From NCBI GenBank assembly GCA_964019415.1, contig OZ025879.1, positions 1-64,000 of the forward strand: a DNA stretch of 64,000 nucleotides, written 5' to 3'. Within the stretch, counting starts at the first letter, position 1; each line of letters opens with the position of its first letter. Of this stretch, positions 40,001 to 50,232 are shown piece by piece. This DNA comes from Ianthella basta. Lineage: Eukaryota; Porifera; Demospongiae; Verongiida; Ianthellidae. Position numbers and translations under genes: made by a program. The notes below the pieces were generated by a model, which saw only the letters and a list, made by a program, of their open reading frames with translations, was not told the DNA's origin and searched no databases.

Positions 40001-41440
40001 TGAGGCAAGATCAGACAAGATGAAGCAAGATGAGACAAGATGAAGCAAAATCAGAAAAGATGAGACAAGATGAGGCAAGATGAGGCAAGACAAGACCAGA
40101 TGAGGAAAGATAAGGCAAGATGAGGCAAGATGAGACAAGACGAGGCAAGATGAGACAAGATGAGGCAAGATGAGACAAGATGAGACAAGATGAGGCAAAA
40201 TGAGACAAGACGAGACAAGATGAGGCAAGATGAGGTAAGACGAGACTAGATGAGGAAGGATGAGGCAAGATGAGGCAAGATGAGACAAGACGAGACAAGA
40301 TGAGGCAAGACAAGACAAGATGAGGCAAGATGAGACAAGATGAAGCAAGATGAGACAAGATGACGCAAGATGAGACGAGATTTAGCAAGATGAGGTAAGA
40401 TGAGGAAAGATTTGGCAAGATGATGCAAGATTTGGCAAGATGAGACAAGATGAAGCAAGACGAGACAAGATGAGGCAAGATGAGACAAGACGAGACAAGA
40501 TGAGGCAAGATGAGACCAGGTGAAGTAAGACAAGACAAGATGGGGCAAGATGAGACAAGACGAGGCAAGATCAGATAAGACAAGTCAAGATGAGACAAGA
40601 TGAGGAAGACGAGACAAGATGAGGCAAGATAAGACAAGATGAGGCAAGATGAGACAAGATGAGACAAGATGAGGCAAGATGAGACAAGACGAGACAAGAT
40701 GAGGCAAGATGAGGCAAGACGAGACAAGATGAAGCAAGACGAGACAAGATGAGTCAAGATGAGGCAAGATGAGACAAGATGAAGTAAAATGAGGTAAGAT
40801 GAGACAAGATGACGCAAGACGAGACAAGATGAGTCAAGATGAGGCAAGATGAGACAAGATAAAGCAAGATGAGACAAGATGAGGCAAGATGAGACAAGAT
40901 GAGACAAGATGAAGCAAGATCAGGCAAGATGAGACAAGACGAGGTAAGATGAGACAAGATGAAGCAAGACAAGACAGGATGAGACAAGATGAGGCACAAT
41001 GAGGCAAGAAGAGACAAGATGAGTTAAATTGAGGTAAGATGAGACAAGATGACGCAAGACGAGACAAAATGAGTCAAGATGAGTCAAGATGAGACAAGAT
41101 GAGGCAAGATGACACAAGATGAGGCAAGATGACACAAGATGAGGTAAGATGAGACCTGATGAGGCAAGATGAGACCAGATGAAGTAAGACAAGACAAAAT
41201 GAGGCAAGATGAGACAAGACTAGGCAAGATGAGATAAGACGGACAAGGTGAGGCAAGATGAGACAAGATGAGACAAGATGAGGCAAGATGAGACAAGATG
41301 AGGCAAGATGACACAAGATGAGACAAGAAGAGGCAAGATGAGACAAGACGAGACAAGATGAGGCAAGATGAGGCAAGATGAGACAATATGAGGAGAGATG
41401 AGAAAATATGAGACAAGATGAGGCAAGATGAGGCAGGATA
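37056..41440 (-). repeat. Decamer array D (GATGAGACAA / GATGAGGCAA / GACGAGACAA)
   Basis: Ten-base units again, now alternating GATGAGACAA, GATGAGGCAA, GACGAGACAA and GATGAAGCAA. GATTTGGCAA, the exact reverse complement of the 10-bp part of array A, appears here too (about 37,270, 38,750 and 40,410), linking the families. A segment around 40.25-41.02 kb recurs at +5,075 bp in array H. Frames of type SHLASSCLILPHLVSS are by-products. Confidence 0.95.
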
Positions 41441-42695
41441 CTGTGCCCCGTACATGATGTACTGGATCCCCTACAAGATGCACTGGACCCCCCATAGGTT
41501 GCACTGGACCCCCTACACAATGCACTGGACCTCCTACATGATGCACTAGACCCCTACAGGATGTACTGACCCCCTATAGGGCTCACTGGATCCCCCACAG
41601 GTTGCACTGGACCCCTTATAGGATGCACTGGACCCCCTATGTGTTGCACTGGACCCCCAATAGGTTGCACTGTACCCCCTACATGATGCACTGGATCCCC
41701 TACTGGATGCACTAGACCCCCTACAAGATGCACTGGACCACCTACAAGATGCACTGGACCCCTGACAGGATGCACTGGACCCCCTATGGGTTGCACTGGA
41801 TACCTTATGGGAATCACTGGACCCCCACAGGTTGCACTGGACCGCTTATGGGAATCACTGGACCCCCTAAAGGTTGCACTGGACCCCCTACATGATGCAC
41901 TGGACGCCCTACAAGATGTACTGGACCCCCTACAAAATGCACTGGACCCCCTATAGGTGGCACTGGACCCCTTATAGGATGCAATGACCCCCTACAAAAT
42001 GCACTGGACCCCCTACATGATGCACTGGACCCCTTACAGGATGTACACCCCCTACAAGATGTACTGGGCCCCCTGCAGGAAGCACAGAACCCCCTGTAAA
42101 ACACACTGGACCCCCTATAGGTGGCATTGGATCCCTTATGGGATGCACTGGACCCCCTACAAGATGCACTAGACCCCCTACAAGATGCACTAGACCCACT
42201 ACTGGATGCACAGGATCCCCTACAGGTTGCACTGGACCCTTTATAGGATGCACTGGATCCCCTATGGCTTGCACTGGACCCCTAATGGGATGCACGGACC
42301 CCTTATGGGATGCACTGCACCCCCAATAGGTTGCACTGCACCCCCTACAGGGTGCACTGGAACCCCTACAGGATGCACTGGATCCACTACAGAATGCACT
42401 GGACCCCCTACAGGATGCACTGGACCCACTACAGGGTGCTCTGGACCCACTACAGGATGCACTGGACCTTCTACAGGATGCACTGGACCCCTTACAGGAT
42501 GCACTGGACCTTCTACAGGATCACTGGACCCCCTACAGGATGCACTGGACCCACTACAGGATGCACTGGACCTTCTACAGGATGCACTGGACCCACTACA
42601 GGATGCACTGGACCACCTACAGGATGCACTGGACCCCCTACAAGTTGCACTGGACTCCCTATAGAACGCACTGGACCCCTTATGGGATGCACTGA
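41441..42695. repeat. 21-bp minisatellite E, block 1
   Basis: About 59 units of TGCACTGGACC-CCCTACAGGA, varying at CTACAGG/CTATAGG/CTTATGG and GATGC/GGTTGC. Because 21 is a multiple of 3, the frames keep a 7-residue period (MHWTPYR or GPPTGCT forward, GGPVHPV reverse) and stay open on both strands. A unit shortened to 19 bp occurs near 42,520. No sign of a true gene. Confidence 0.95.
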
Positions 42696-43066
42696 TGGCC
42701 AGATGAGGCAAGATGAGACAAGATGAAGCAAGACGAGACAATATGAGGAGAGATGAGGCAAGATGAAGCAAGATGAGGCAAGATGAGACAAGATGCGGCA
42801 AGATGAGACAAGATGAAGTGAGATGAGACAAGATGTGGCAAGATGAGGCAAGATGAGGTAAGATTTGGCAAGACGAGGAAAGATTTGGCAAGATGAGACA
42901 TGATGAGGCAAGATCAGGACAGATTTGAAAAGATGAGGCAAGATGAGGCAAGATGTGGCAAGATGAGAAGAGATGAGGCAAGATGAGACAAGATGAGGGA
43001 AGATGAGACAAGATGAGAAAAGATAAGGAAAAGACAAGATGCGGCAAGCTGAGACAATATGAAGAT
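42696..43066 (-). repeat. Decamer array F between the minisatellite blocks
   Basis: A 0.37-kb return to GATGAGGCAA/GATGAGACAA units, including GATTTGGCAA, splitting the 21-bp minisatellite into two blocks. Transitions on both sides are abrupt. Confidence 0.9.
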
Positions 43067-43532
43067 ATACTGGACCTCCTACATGATGCACTGGACCCCC
43101 TAAAGGATGTACTGGACCCCCTATAGGACACACTCGACCCCCTATAGGTTGCACTGGACCCCCTACACAATGCACTGGACCTCCTACTGGATGCACTGGA
43201 CCTCCTACATGATTCACTGAATCCCCTACAGGTTGCATTGGATCCCCTACAAGATTTACTTGACCCCCTACAGGATGCACTAGACCCCCCACAGGATGCT
43301 CTGGACCCCCTACAGGTTGCACTGGACCCCCTACAGGATGCACTGGACCCCCTACAATATGCACTTGACCCCCTATACGACACAGTGGATCCCCTATAGG
43401 TTCTACTATACCCCTTATGGGATGGACTGGACCCACACAGGATGCACTGGACCCACGGCAAGATGCAATAGACCCCCTACAAGATGCACTGGACCCCTAT
43501 AGAATGCACTGGATCACCTATGGGTTACACTG
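43067..43532. repeat. 21-bp minisatellite E, block 2
   Basis: About 22 units of the same 21-bp sequence as block 1, with the same variant positions. It ends within a unit at CACTGG, immediately followed by decamer repeats. Confidence 0.93.
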
Positions 43533-46500
43533 GAAGATGAGACAAGATGAGGCTAGATGAGACAAGACGAGACAAGATGAGGTAAGATGAGGCACGATGA
43601 GGTAAGATGAGGCAAGATGAGGCAAGATGAGACAACATGAGGCAAGATGAGACAAGATGAGGCAAGATCAGGAGAGATGAGACTACTGTAGATGAAGCAT
43701 GACGAGACAATATGAGGCAGGATGAGGCAAGATGAGACAAGATGAAGCAAGACGAGACAAGATGAGGAAAGATGGGACAAGATGAGACAAGATGAGGCAA
43801 GATGAGACAAGATGAGGCAAGATGAGGCAAGATGAGACAAGATAAAGCAAGACGAGACAAGATAAGGCAAGATGAGACAAGATGAGACAAGATTAGGCAA
43901 GGTGAGGCAAGATGAAGCTTGATGAAGCTTGATGAGGTAAGATGAGACAAGATGAGGAAATATGAGACGAGATGAAGTAAGATGAGACAAGATTAGGGCA
44001 AAATTAGGTAAGATGACACAAGATGAGGCAAGATGAGAGAAGATGAAGCAAGATGAGACAAGATCAGGCAAGATGAGACAAGACGAGGTAAGATGAGACA
44101 AGATGAAGCAAGACAAGACAAGATGAGACGTCCAAGATGAGGCAAGATGAGGCAAGATGAGAGAAGATGCAGCAAGATGAGACAAGATGAGGCACAATGA
44201 GGCAAGATAAGACAAGATGAGTTAAATTGAGGTAAGACGAGACAAGATGAGGCAAGATGAGACAAGATTAGGCACGATAAGACAAGATGAAGCAAGACGA
44301 GACAAGATGAGGCAAGATGAGGTAAGATGAGACAAGATGAAGCAAGATGAAGCAAGATGAGACAAAATAAGGCAAGATGAGACCAGATGAAGCAAGACGA
44401 GACAAGATGAGGCAAGATGAGGTAAGATGAGACAAGATGAAGCATGATGAGACAAGCAGAGGCAAGATGAGACAAGATGAGGCAAAGCGAGACAAGATGA
44501 GGCAAAATGAAGCAAGATGAGGCAAAATAAGGCAAGATGAGACCAGATGAAGCAAGACGAGACAAGATGAGGCAAGACAAGGCAAGACGAGGCAAGATGA
44601 GACAAGATGAGGCAAGATGAGACAAGATGAGGTAAGATGAGACAAGATGAGACAAGATGAAGCAAGATCAGGCAAGATGAGACAAGACGAGGTAAAATGA
44701 GACAAGATAAAGCAAGACAAGACAAGATGAGACGTCCAAGATGAGGCAAGATGAGGCAAGATGAGACAAGATGAGGCAAGATGAGACAAGATGAGGCAAG
44801 ATGAGACAAGATGAGGCAAGATGAGACAAGATGAGGCAAGATCAATCAAGATGAGACAAGATGAGGCAAGATGAGGTAAAATGAGGTAAGATGAGACAAG
44901 ATGTCGCAAGACGAGACAAGATGAGTCAAGATGAGGCAAGATGAGACAAGATGAGGCAAGATGAGGCAAGATGAGACAAGATAAAGCAAGATGAGACAAG
45001 ATGAGACAAGATGAAGCAAGATCAGGCAAGATGAGACAAGACGAGGTAAGATGAGACAAGATGAAGCAAGACAAGACAAGATGAGACATCCAAGATGAGG
45101 CAAGATGAGGCAAGATGAGAGAAGATGCAGCAAGATGAGACAAGATGAGGCACAATGAGGCAAGATGAGACAAGATGAGTTAAATTGACGCAAGACGAGA
45201 CAAAATGAGTCAAGATGAGTCAAGATGAGACAAGATGAGGCAAGATGAGACAAGATGAGACAAGATGAAGCAAGATGAGACAAGACGAGGTAAGATTAGA
45301 TAAGATGAAGCAAGACGAGACAAGATGAGGCAAGATGAGACAAGATGAGGCAAGATCAATCAAGATGAGACAAGATGAGGCAAGATCAGGCAAGATGAGA
45401 CAAGATAAGACAAGATGAGGCAATATGAGACAAGATGACGCAAGATGAGACGAGATTTAGCAAGATGAGGTAAGATGAGGAAAGATTTGGCAAGATGATG
45501 CAAGATTTGGCAAGATGAGACAAGATGAAGCAAGACGAGACAAGATGAGGCAAGATGAGACAAGACGAGACAAGATGAGGCAAGATGAGACCAGGTGAAG
45601 TAAGACAAGACAAGATGGGGCAAGATGAGACAAGACGAGGCAAGATCAGATAAGACAAGTCAAGATGAGACAAGATGAGGAAGACGAGACAATATGAGGC
45701 AAGATAAGACAAGATGAGACAAGATGAGACAAGATGAGACAAGATGAGGCAAGATGAGACAAGACGAGACAAGATGAGGCAAGATGAGGCAAGACGAGAC
45801 AAGATGAAGCAAGACGAGACAAGATGAGTCAAGATGAGGCAAGATGAGACAAGATGAAGTAAAATGAGGTAAGATGAGACAAGATGACGCAAGACGAGAC
45901 AAGATGAGTCAAGATGAGGCAAGATGAGACAAGATAAAGCAAGATGAGACAAGATGAGGCAAGATGAGACAAGATGAGACAAGATGAAGCAAGATCAGGC
46001 AAGATGAGACAAGACGAGGTAAGATGAGACAAGATGAAGCAAGACAAGACAGGATGAGACAAGATGAGGCACAATGACGCAAGACAAGACAAGATGAGTC
46101 AAGATGAGGCAAGATGAGACAAGATAAAGCAAGATGAGACAAGATGAGGCAAGATGAGACAAGATGAGACAAGATGAAGCAAGATCAGGCAAGATGAGAC
46201 AAGACGAGGTAAGATGAGACAAGATGAAGCAAGACAAGACAGGATGAGACAAGATGAGGCACAATGAAGCAAGAAGAGACAAGATGAGTTAAATTGAGGT
46301 AAGATGAGACAAGATGACGCAAGACGAGACAAAATGAGTCAAGATGAGTCAAGATGAGACAAGACGAGACAAGATGAGGCAAGATGAGGCAAGATGAGGA
46401 GAGATGAGGCAAGATGAAGGAAGACGAGACAAGATGAGGAAAGATGAGGTAAGATGAGACAAGATGAGGCTAGATGAGACAAGACGAGACAAGATGAGGT

Positions 46501-47638
46501 AAGATGAGGCACGATGAGGTAAGATGAGGCAAGATGAGGCAAGATGAGACAACATGAGGCAAGATGAGACAAGATGAGGCAAGATCAGGAGAGATGAGAC
46601 TACTGTAGATGAAGCATGACGAGACAATATGAGGCAGGATGAGGCAAGATGAGACAAGATGAAGCAAGACGAGACAAGATGAGGAAAGATGGGACAAGAT
46701 GAGACAAGATGAGGCAAGATGAGACAAGATGAGGCAAGATGAGGCAAGATGAGACAAGATAAAGCAAGACGAGACAAGATAAGGCAAGATGAGACAAGAT
46801 GAGACAAGATTAGGCAAGGTGAGGCAAGATGAAGCTTGATGAAGCTTGATGAGGTAAGATGAGACAAGATGAGGAAATATGAGACGAGATGAAGTAAGAT
46901 GAGACAAGATTAGGGCAAAATTAGGTAAGATGACACAAGATGAGGCAAGATGAGAGAAGATGAAGCAAGACGAGACAAGATGAGGCAAGATGAGGAAAGA
47001 TCTGGCAAGATGAGGCAAGATGATGAAAGATTTGGCAAGATTAGACAAGATTTGGCAAGATGAGACAAGATGAAGCAAGACGAGACAAGATGAGGCAAGA
47101 TGAGACAAGAAGATGCTAGATGAGACAAGACGAGACAAGATGAGGTAAGATGAGGCAAGATGAGACAAGATCAGGCAAGATGAGACAAGACGAGACCCAA
47201 TGAGGCAAGATGAGACCAGATGAAGTAAGACAAGACAAGATGAGGCAAGATGAGACAAGACGAGGCAAGATGAGATAAGACGGACAAGATGAGGCAAGAT
47301 GAGACAAGATGAGACAAGATGAGACAAGATGAGGCAAGATGAGTAAGACGGACAAGACGAGACAAGATGAGGCAAGATGAGACAAGATGAGGCAAGATGA
47401 AGCAAGATGAGACAAGATGAGGCAAGATGAGACAAGACGAGACAAGATGAGGCAAGATGAGGCAAGAAGAGGCAAGACGAGACCAGTTGAGGAAGGATGA
47501 GGCAAGATGAGGCAAGATGAGGCAAGATGAGACAAGACGAGACCTGATGAGGAAGGATGAAGCAAGATGAGGCAAGATGAGGCAAGATGAGACAAGACGA
47601 GACCTGATGAGGCAAGATGAGACGAGATGAAGTAAGAC
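43533..47638 (-). repeat. Decamer array H (same family as D)
   Basis: GATGAGACAA/GATGAGGCAA/GACGAGACAA units. A block of about 0.5 kb carrying the rare string GAGACTACTGTAGATG occurs twice, at 43,676 and 46,593 (offset 2,917 bp). A 0.75-kb block shared with array D lies at +5,075 bp (40.25-41.02 and 45.33-46.09 kb). A 190-bp local duplication is visible near 45,909/46,099. The array ends at 47,638 against unique DNA. Confidence 0.93.
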
Positions 47639-47648
47639 AATAGCATAG

Positions 47649-48785
47649 CTATACTCTGGTAGAGAGGTGTGGACTGGTCCTCATGGGTGATCTCACAGCG
47701 CAGGGAGCAATAACGTGCCTCAGTGCTGCTAGCGCTACGAGTGGCCCACCCAGTGGACTTGCCGACTGACACCACTTCTCATGGGACAGTTGTGACACTG
47801 TGACAGGAGAGAATGACAGTTGTAACACAGTGATGGGATTGGGTGACAGTTGAGACTTGGGGCTAAGAACAAAACAATGTACTGTTACAATTTTGTGGGT
47901 ATCGGTCTGACCTCCCAGACAAACAGATAGTCACTTCAATATGGAAGAGCAAACACCAGGAACAATAGCATGGCCAGACACTTGGCAGCTCAACAGGAGC
48001 TCAGCAACAATCACTCACAAACACATGCACCCACACAATGCAGAAACATTACAACAAACTAGGTGAAATTACACATAACATGTGATAACATAATACAAGG
48101 ACAAACGTCTCCATCACTGACAGTGGTTGAGCTCATTACAGTGCGCAGTTGACCAGACACTCTCCCTATTGCACAATAGGGTCATTCAATGAAGGAAATG
48201 GTCTGGGCTATGTGAGACTAGGGGAGGACAGTTGTGTGAAGTGATTGGAGGGGAGGGGAGTGCATCCTTGTATACAGAGGGATAGATGCAAAGTCACTCA
48301 TGTAGCAGCTAAATCAGCACTAACTGGCCTAGGAACAAATACAGCACCAAATGACACTCCATTTGCTTATTGACCAGTTTACTTGTTGCCGCTCTCACTA
48401 CGTCCCTCGGGTGTCTACCTCACCTCACAGAGGTCCTGCTTTTGAGCTACCAATCTCTTGCTGTCAATGGTCTTCTTTGCCACCGCCTGGTGTGGCAATG
48501 CTAAGTGTACCTCTTTGGACAGGTTGGCCAGAGCTGCAGGTTCAGGACTGCCTTCCTTCACATCATCTAGCAGCCTTCAGATGGAGAGGAGAGGGGTGGA
48601 GGGGTGGGAGTGGCATGCAGGTAGGACGGAGGATGGGTGACTGGGGGAGACATGCACCACAGGTGAGTAGTAAAGATGTTGTATTGATTCATATCACATG
48701 ATACTGGCCACATCACCATGGCTACCACTAGCCAATCCCCTCACCTGCTCTGTCTACATGGGCTCCACCAGAACTGCAAGGGCAT
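47649..48785 (-). CDS. Candidate three-exon gene, unrecognised (weak)
   Basis: Model: 48,785-48,745, 48,574-48,424, 47,765-47,649, giving 102 residues with consistent phases. The middle exon is the best part: it follows a long pyrimidine tract and an AG, is open for 50 codons (LLDDVKEGSPEPAALANLSK, ending QKQDLCE) and ends at a good GTGAGG donor. The first exon (MPLQFWW...) and the last are less certain. Another frame of the first exon region (48,754-48,911, from MMSEVHLAGRG to LAVLVEPM, just after a good acceptor) also looks coding but ends in TAG shortly before the same donor, so exon use here is unresolved. I recognise no family. Confidence 0.3.
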
Positions 48786-49126
48786 CCTTCAACTTGCCGC
48801 TGGCCTCCTCCCATAGATAGTCCACCAGCTGAGCTTGCTCGGGAGACAATCTCCCCACACTGCCCCTTCCGGCTAGATGGACCTCAGACATCATCTGAAG
48901 GGGACAGGGAGGAGAGAGATAGCAGCTGCAATGCCTAGTGCTAAACCACAAACTCTAGCAACCCCTGCAGTCTATAGCAAGGCCACAGAAGGTTGAAGGA
49001 TGACAGGGGACTAAGGGTGGTCAAAGGACTACAGTGACCACATGCACGTAGGTGTGTGTGTAGTGGTATGAGCAATAGAGCTGGCAGCTGAGTGAAAGCG
49101 GAGAGCGCTATCGTAGCTACCTCATC

Positions 49127-49377
49127 CTAAGTCGGCGCCAGTTCGGTCAGTTCAGCGCTAAGGCTGATTCCCAACGTGCCCGCCTCCTCCTCGACCACGT
49201 ACTCGGACAGGGCGAAGGTCACATCTGCACAGACACGCAGGGATGCATGCACATGCATCGCTGCTCCACTGGACGACACCAGCGCGGCGTGCATGTCCTT
49301 GGCTTACCAGTCTGAGATCGGGCTGCTGTGAAGAGCACTAGTTCTCCCAGCCACACAACCAAACGTGCAGCGTTCAT
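49127..49377 (-). CDS. Candidate small secreted protein, Calx-beta-like (weak)
   Basis: Two exons, 49,377-49,308 and 49,224-49,127, joined by an 83-bp GT-AG intron, give 55 residues. The first exon encodes a hydrophobic N-terminus (MNAARLVVWLGELVLFTAARS) that could be a signal peptide. The second reads DVTFALSEYVVEEEAGTLGI, which resembles the first strands of a Calx-beta repeat, but it stops soon after, far short of the ~100-residue domain. It may be a truncated gene, a first exon of a longer one, or a chance open frame. The ATG lies 54 bp downstream of a perfect CRE palindrome. Confidence 0.3.
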
Positions 49378-49431
49378 CTCCGCTCCGCCAGCCAGCGCGT
49401 AACAACTTAAAACTGACAGCATTTAACATGG

Positions 49432-49439
49432 TGACGTCA
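49432..49439. promoter_or_regulatory. Perfect CRE-type palindrome TGACGTCA
   Basis: The 8-bp consensus for CREB/ATF factors stands 54 bp upstream of the candidate two-exon gene at 49,127-49,377, a position typical of functional CREs. Found by sequence only. Confidence 0.4.
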
Positions 49440-50232
49440 CAACGGGCCATGCAGTAGTTAGCGAGGGGAAAGCAGCTTTTTTCCCTTCTCAAAAGGTCAT
49501 TACGCAACGGTGGTAAATTATTGGCTATGAAAACTGATTCAGTGTCACAGGATACTGGGCACACCAGAAGACATAGCAGACACCACCTGAGAGACCAGCA
49601 GAGACTACGATAGAACAGTAGAGACCAAGCGCGAGGACAGCAGAGTGAGACTGGCAGAGGTGAAGTGGGAGGCACAGCATCCACCCATGCACATGCAGCA
49701 CCCACCACACACACACACATGCACACACACACACACGGACGCATAGCTACACACCTTGCAGTTTGAGCTGTGAAAAATGGCTGTCCATGGATGATACCTT
49801 TCTGCCAAAAAGTGGCGGATTGAATAAAATTAATGACTATGTCTGACTTGGCTAAGGGCACCTTGTGCCACAAGGGCGAGTTGCCACACACTTTGTCCGG
49901 CAATGTCCTGTCTTCCTTTGCAGGATCTCTGGCATGTGTCACATAGAATATCCAGTCTGCCAAATAGGCAGCCTGGATTTAATCTTGTTTCTGGTCAAAA
50001 GAGTATTCAACCAGTCATTGTACTTAGTGTATGCGTGCAAATGGATACAATAAATCGGATAGAGCTGCAGTGTCCCTGGTGCACACCCCCGCAGTGTTCC
50101 TGGTGCACACCCCCGCAGGGGAGCATACGGACGTAAGTAAGTGAACGGCTATCCCCTAACCCTAACCCTAAGTGACCACTTGGGATTGAGTGAACAATGG
50201 ATTCACTGTAGCTACGTGTTAACCCAATCCAA
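49440..50232. other. Unique DNA without a supported gene
   Basis: Holds short CA tracts near 49,705-49,736, an AATAAA at 50,049-50,054, a 24-bp sequence repeated twice (50,067-50,114, GCAGTG..CCTGGTGCACACCC) and a telomere-like tract. The 219-residue minus-strand frame across 49,304-49,963 includes a CA-derived cysteine/valine run and overlaps the candidate exon in another frame, so I do not accept it. Confidence 0.5.
50154..50171. repeat. Short interstitial telomeric repeat (CCCTAA)3
   Basis: Three perfect copies of CCCTAA, the complement of the animal telomere repeat TTAGGG, about 60 bp before the second minisatellite begins. Too short to be a telomere, but notable beside large satellite arrays. 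Confidence 0.75.

Noticed and set aside
42262..43461. 399-codon minus frame combining GPVHPVGG repeats and decamer-derived peptide
   Set aside because: It crosses two unrelated repeat families without a boundary signal, so it is a by-product of both being stop-poor.
49304..49963. 219-codon minus-strand frame
   Set aside because: A CA microsatellite supplies a cysteine/valine run in the middle, composition is erratic, and it overlaps the better-supported candidate exon in another frame.
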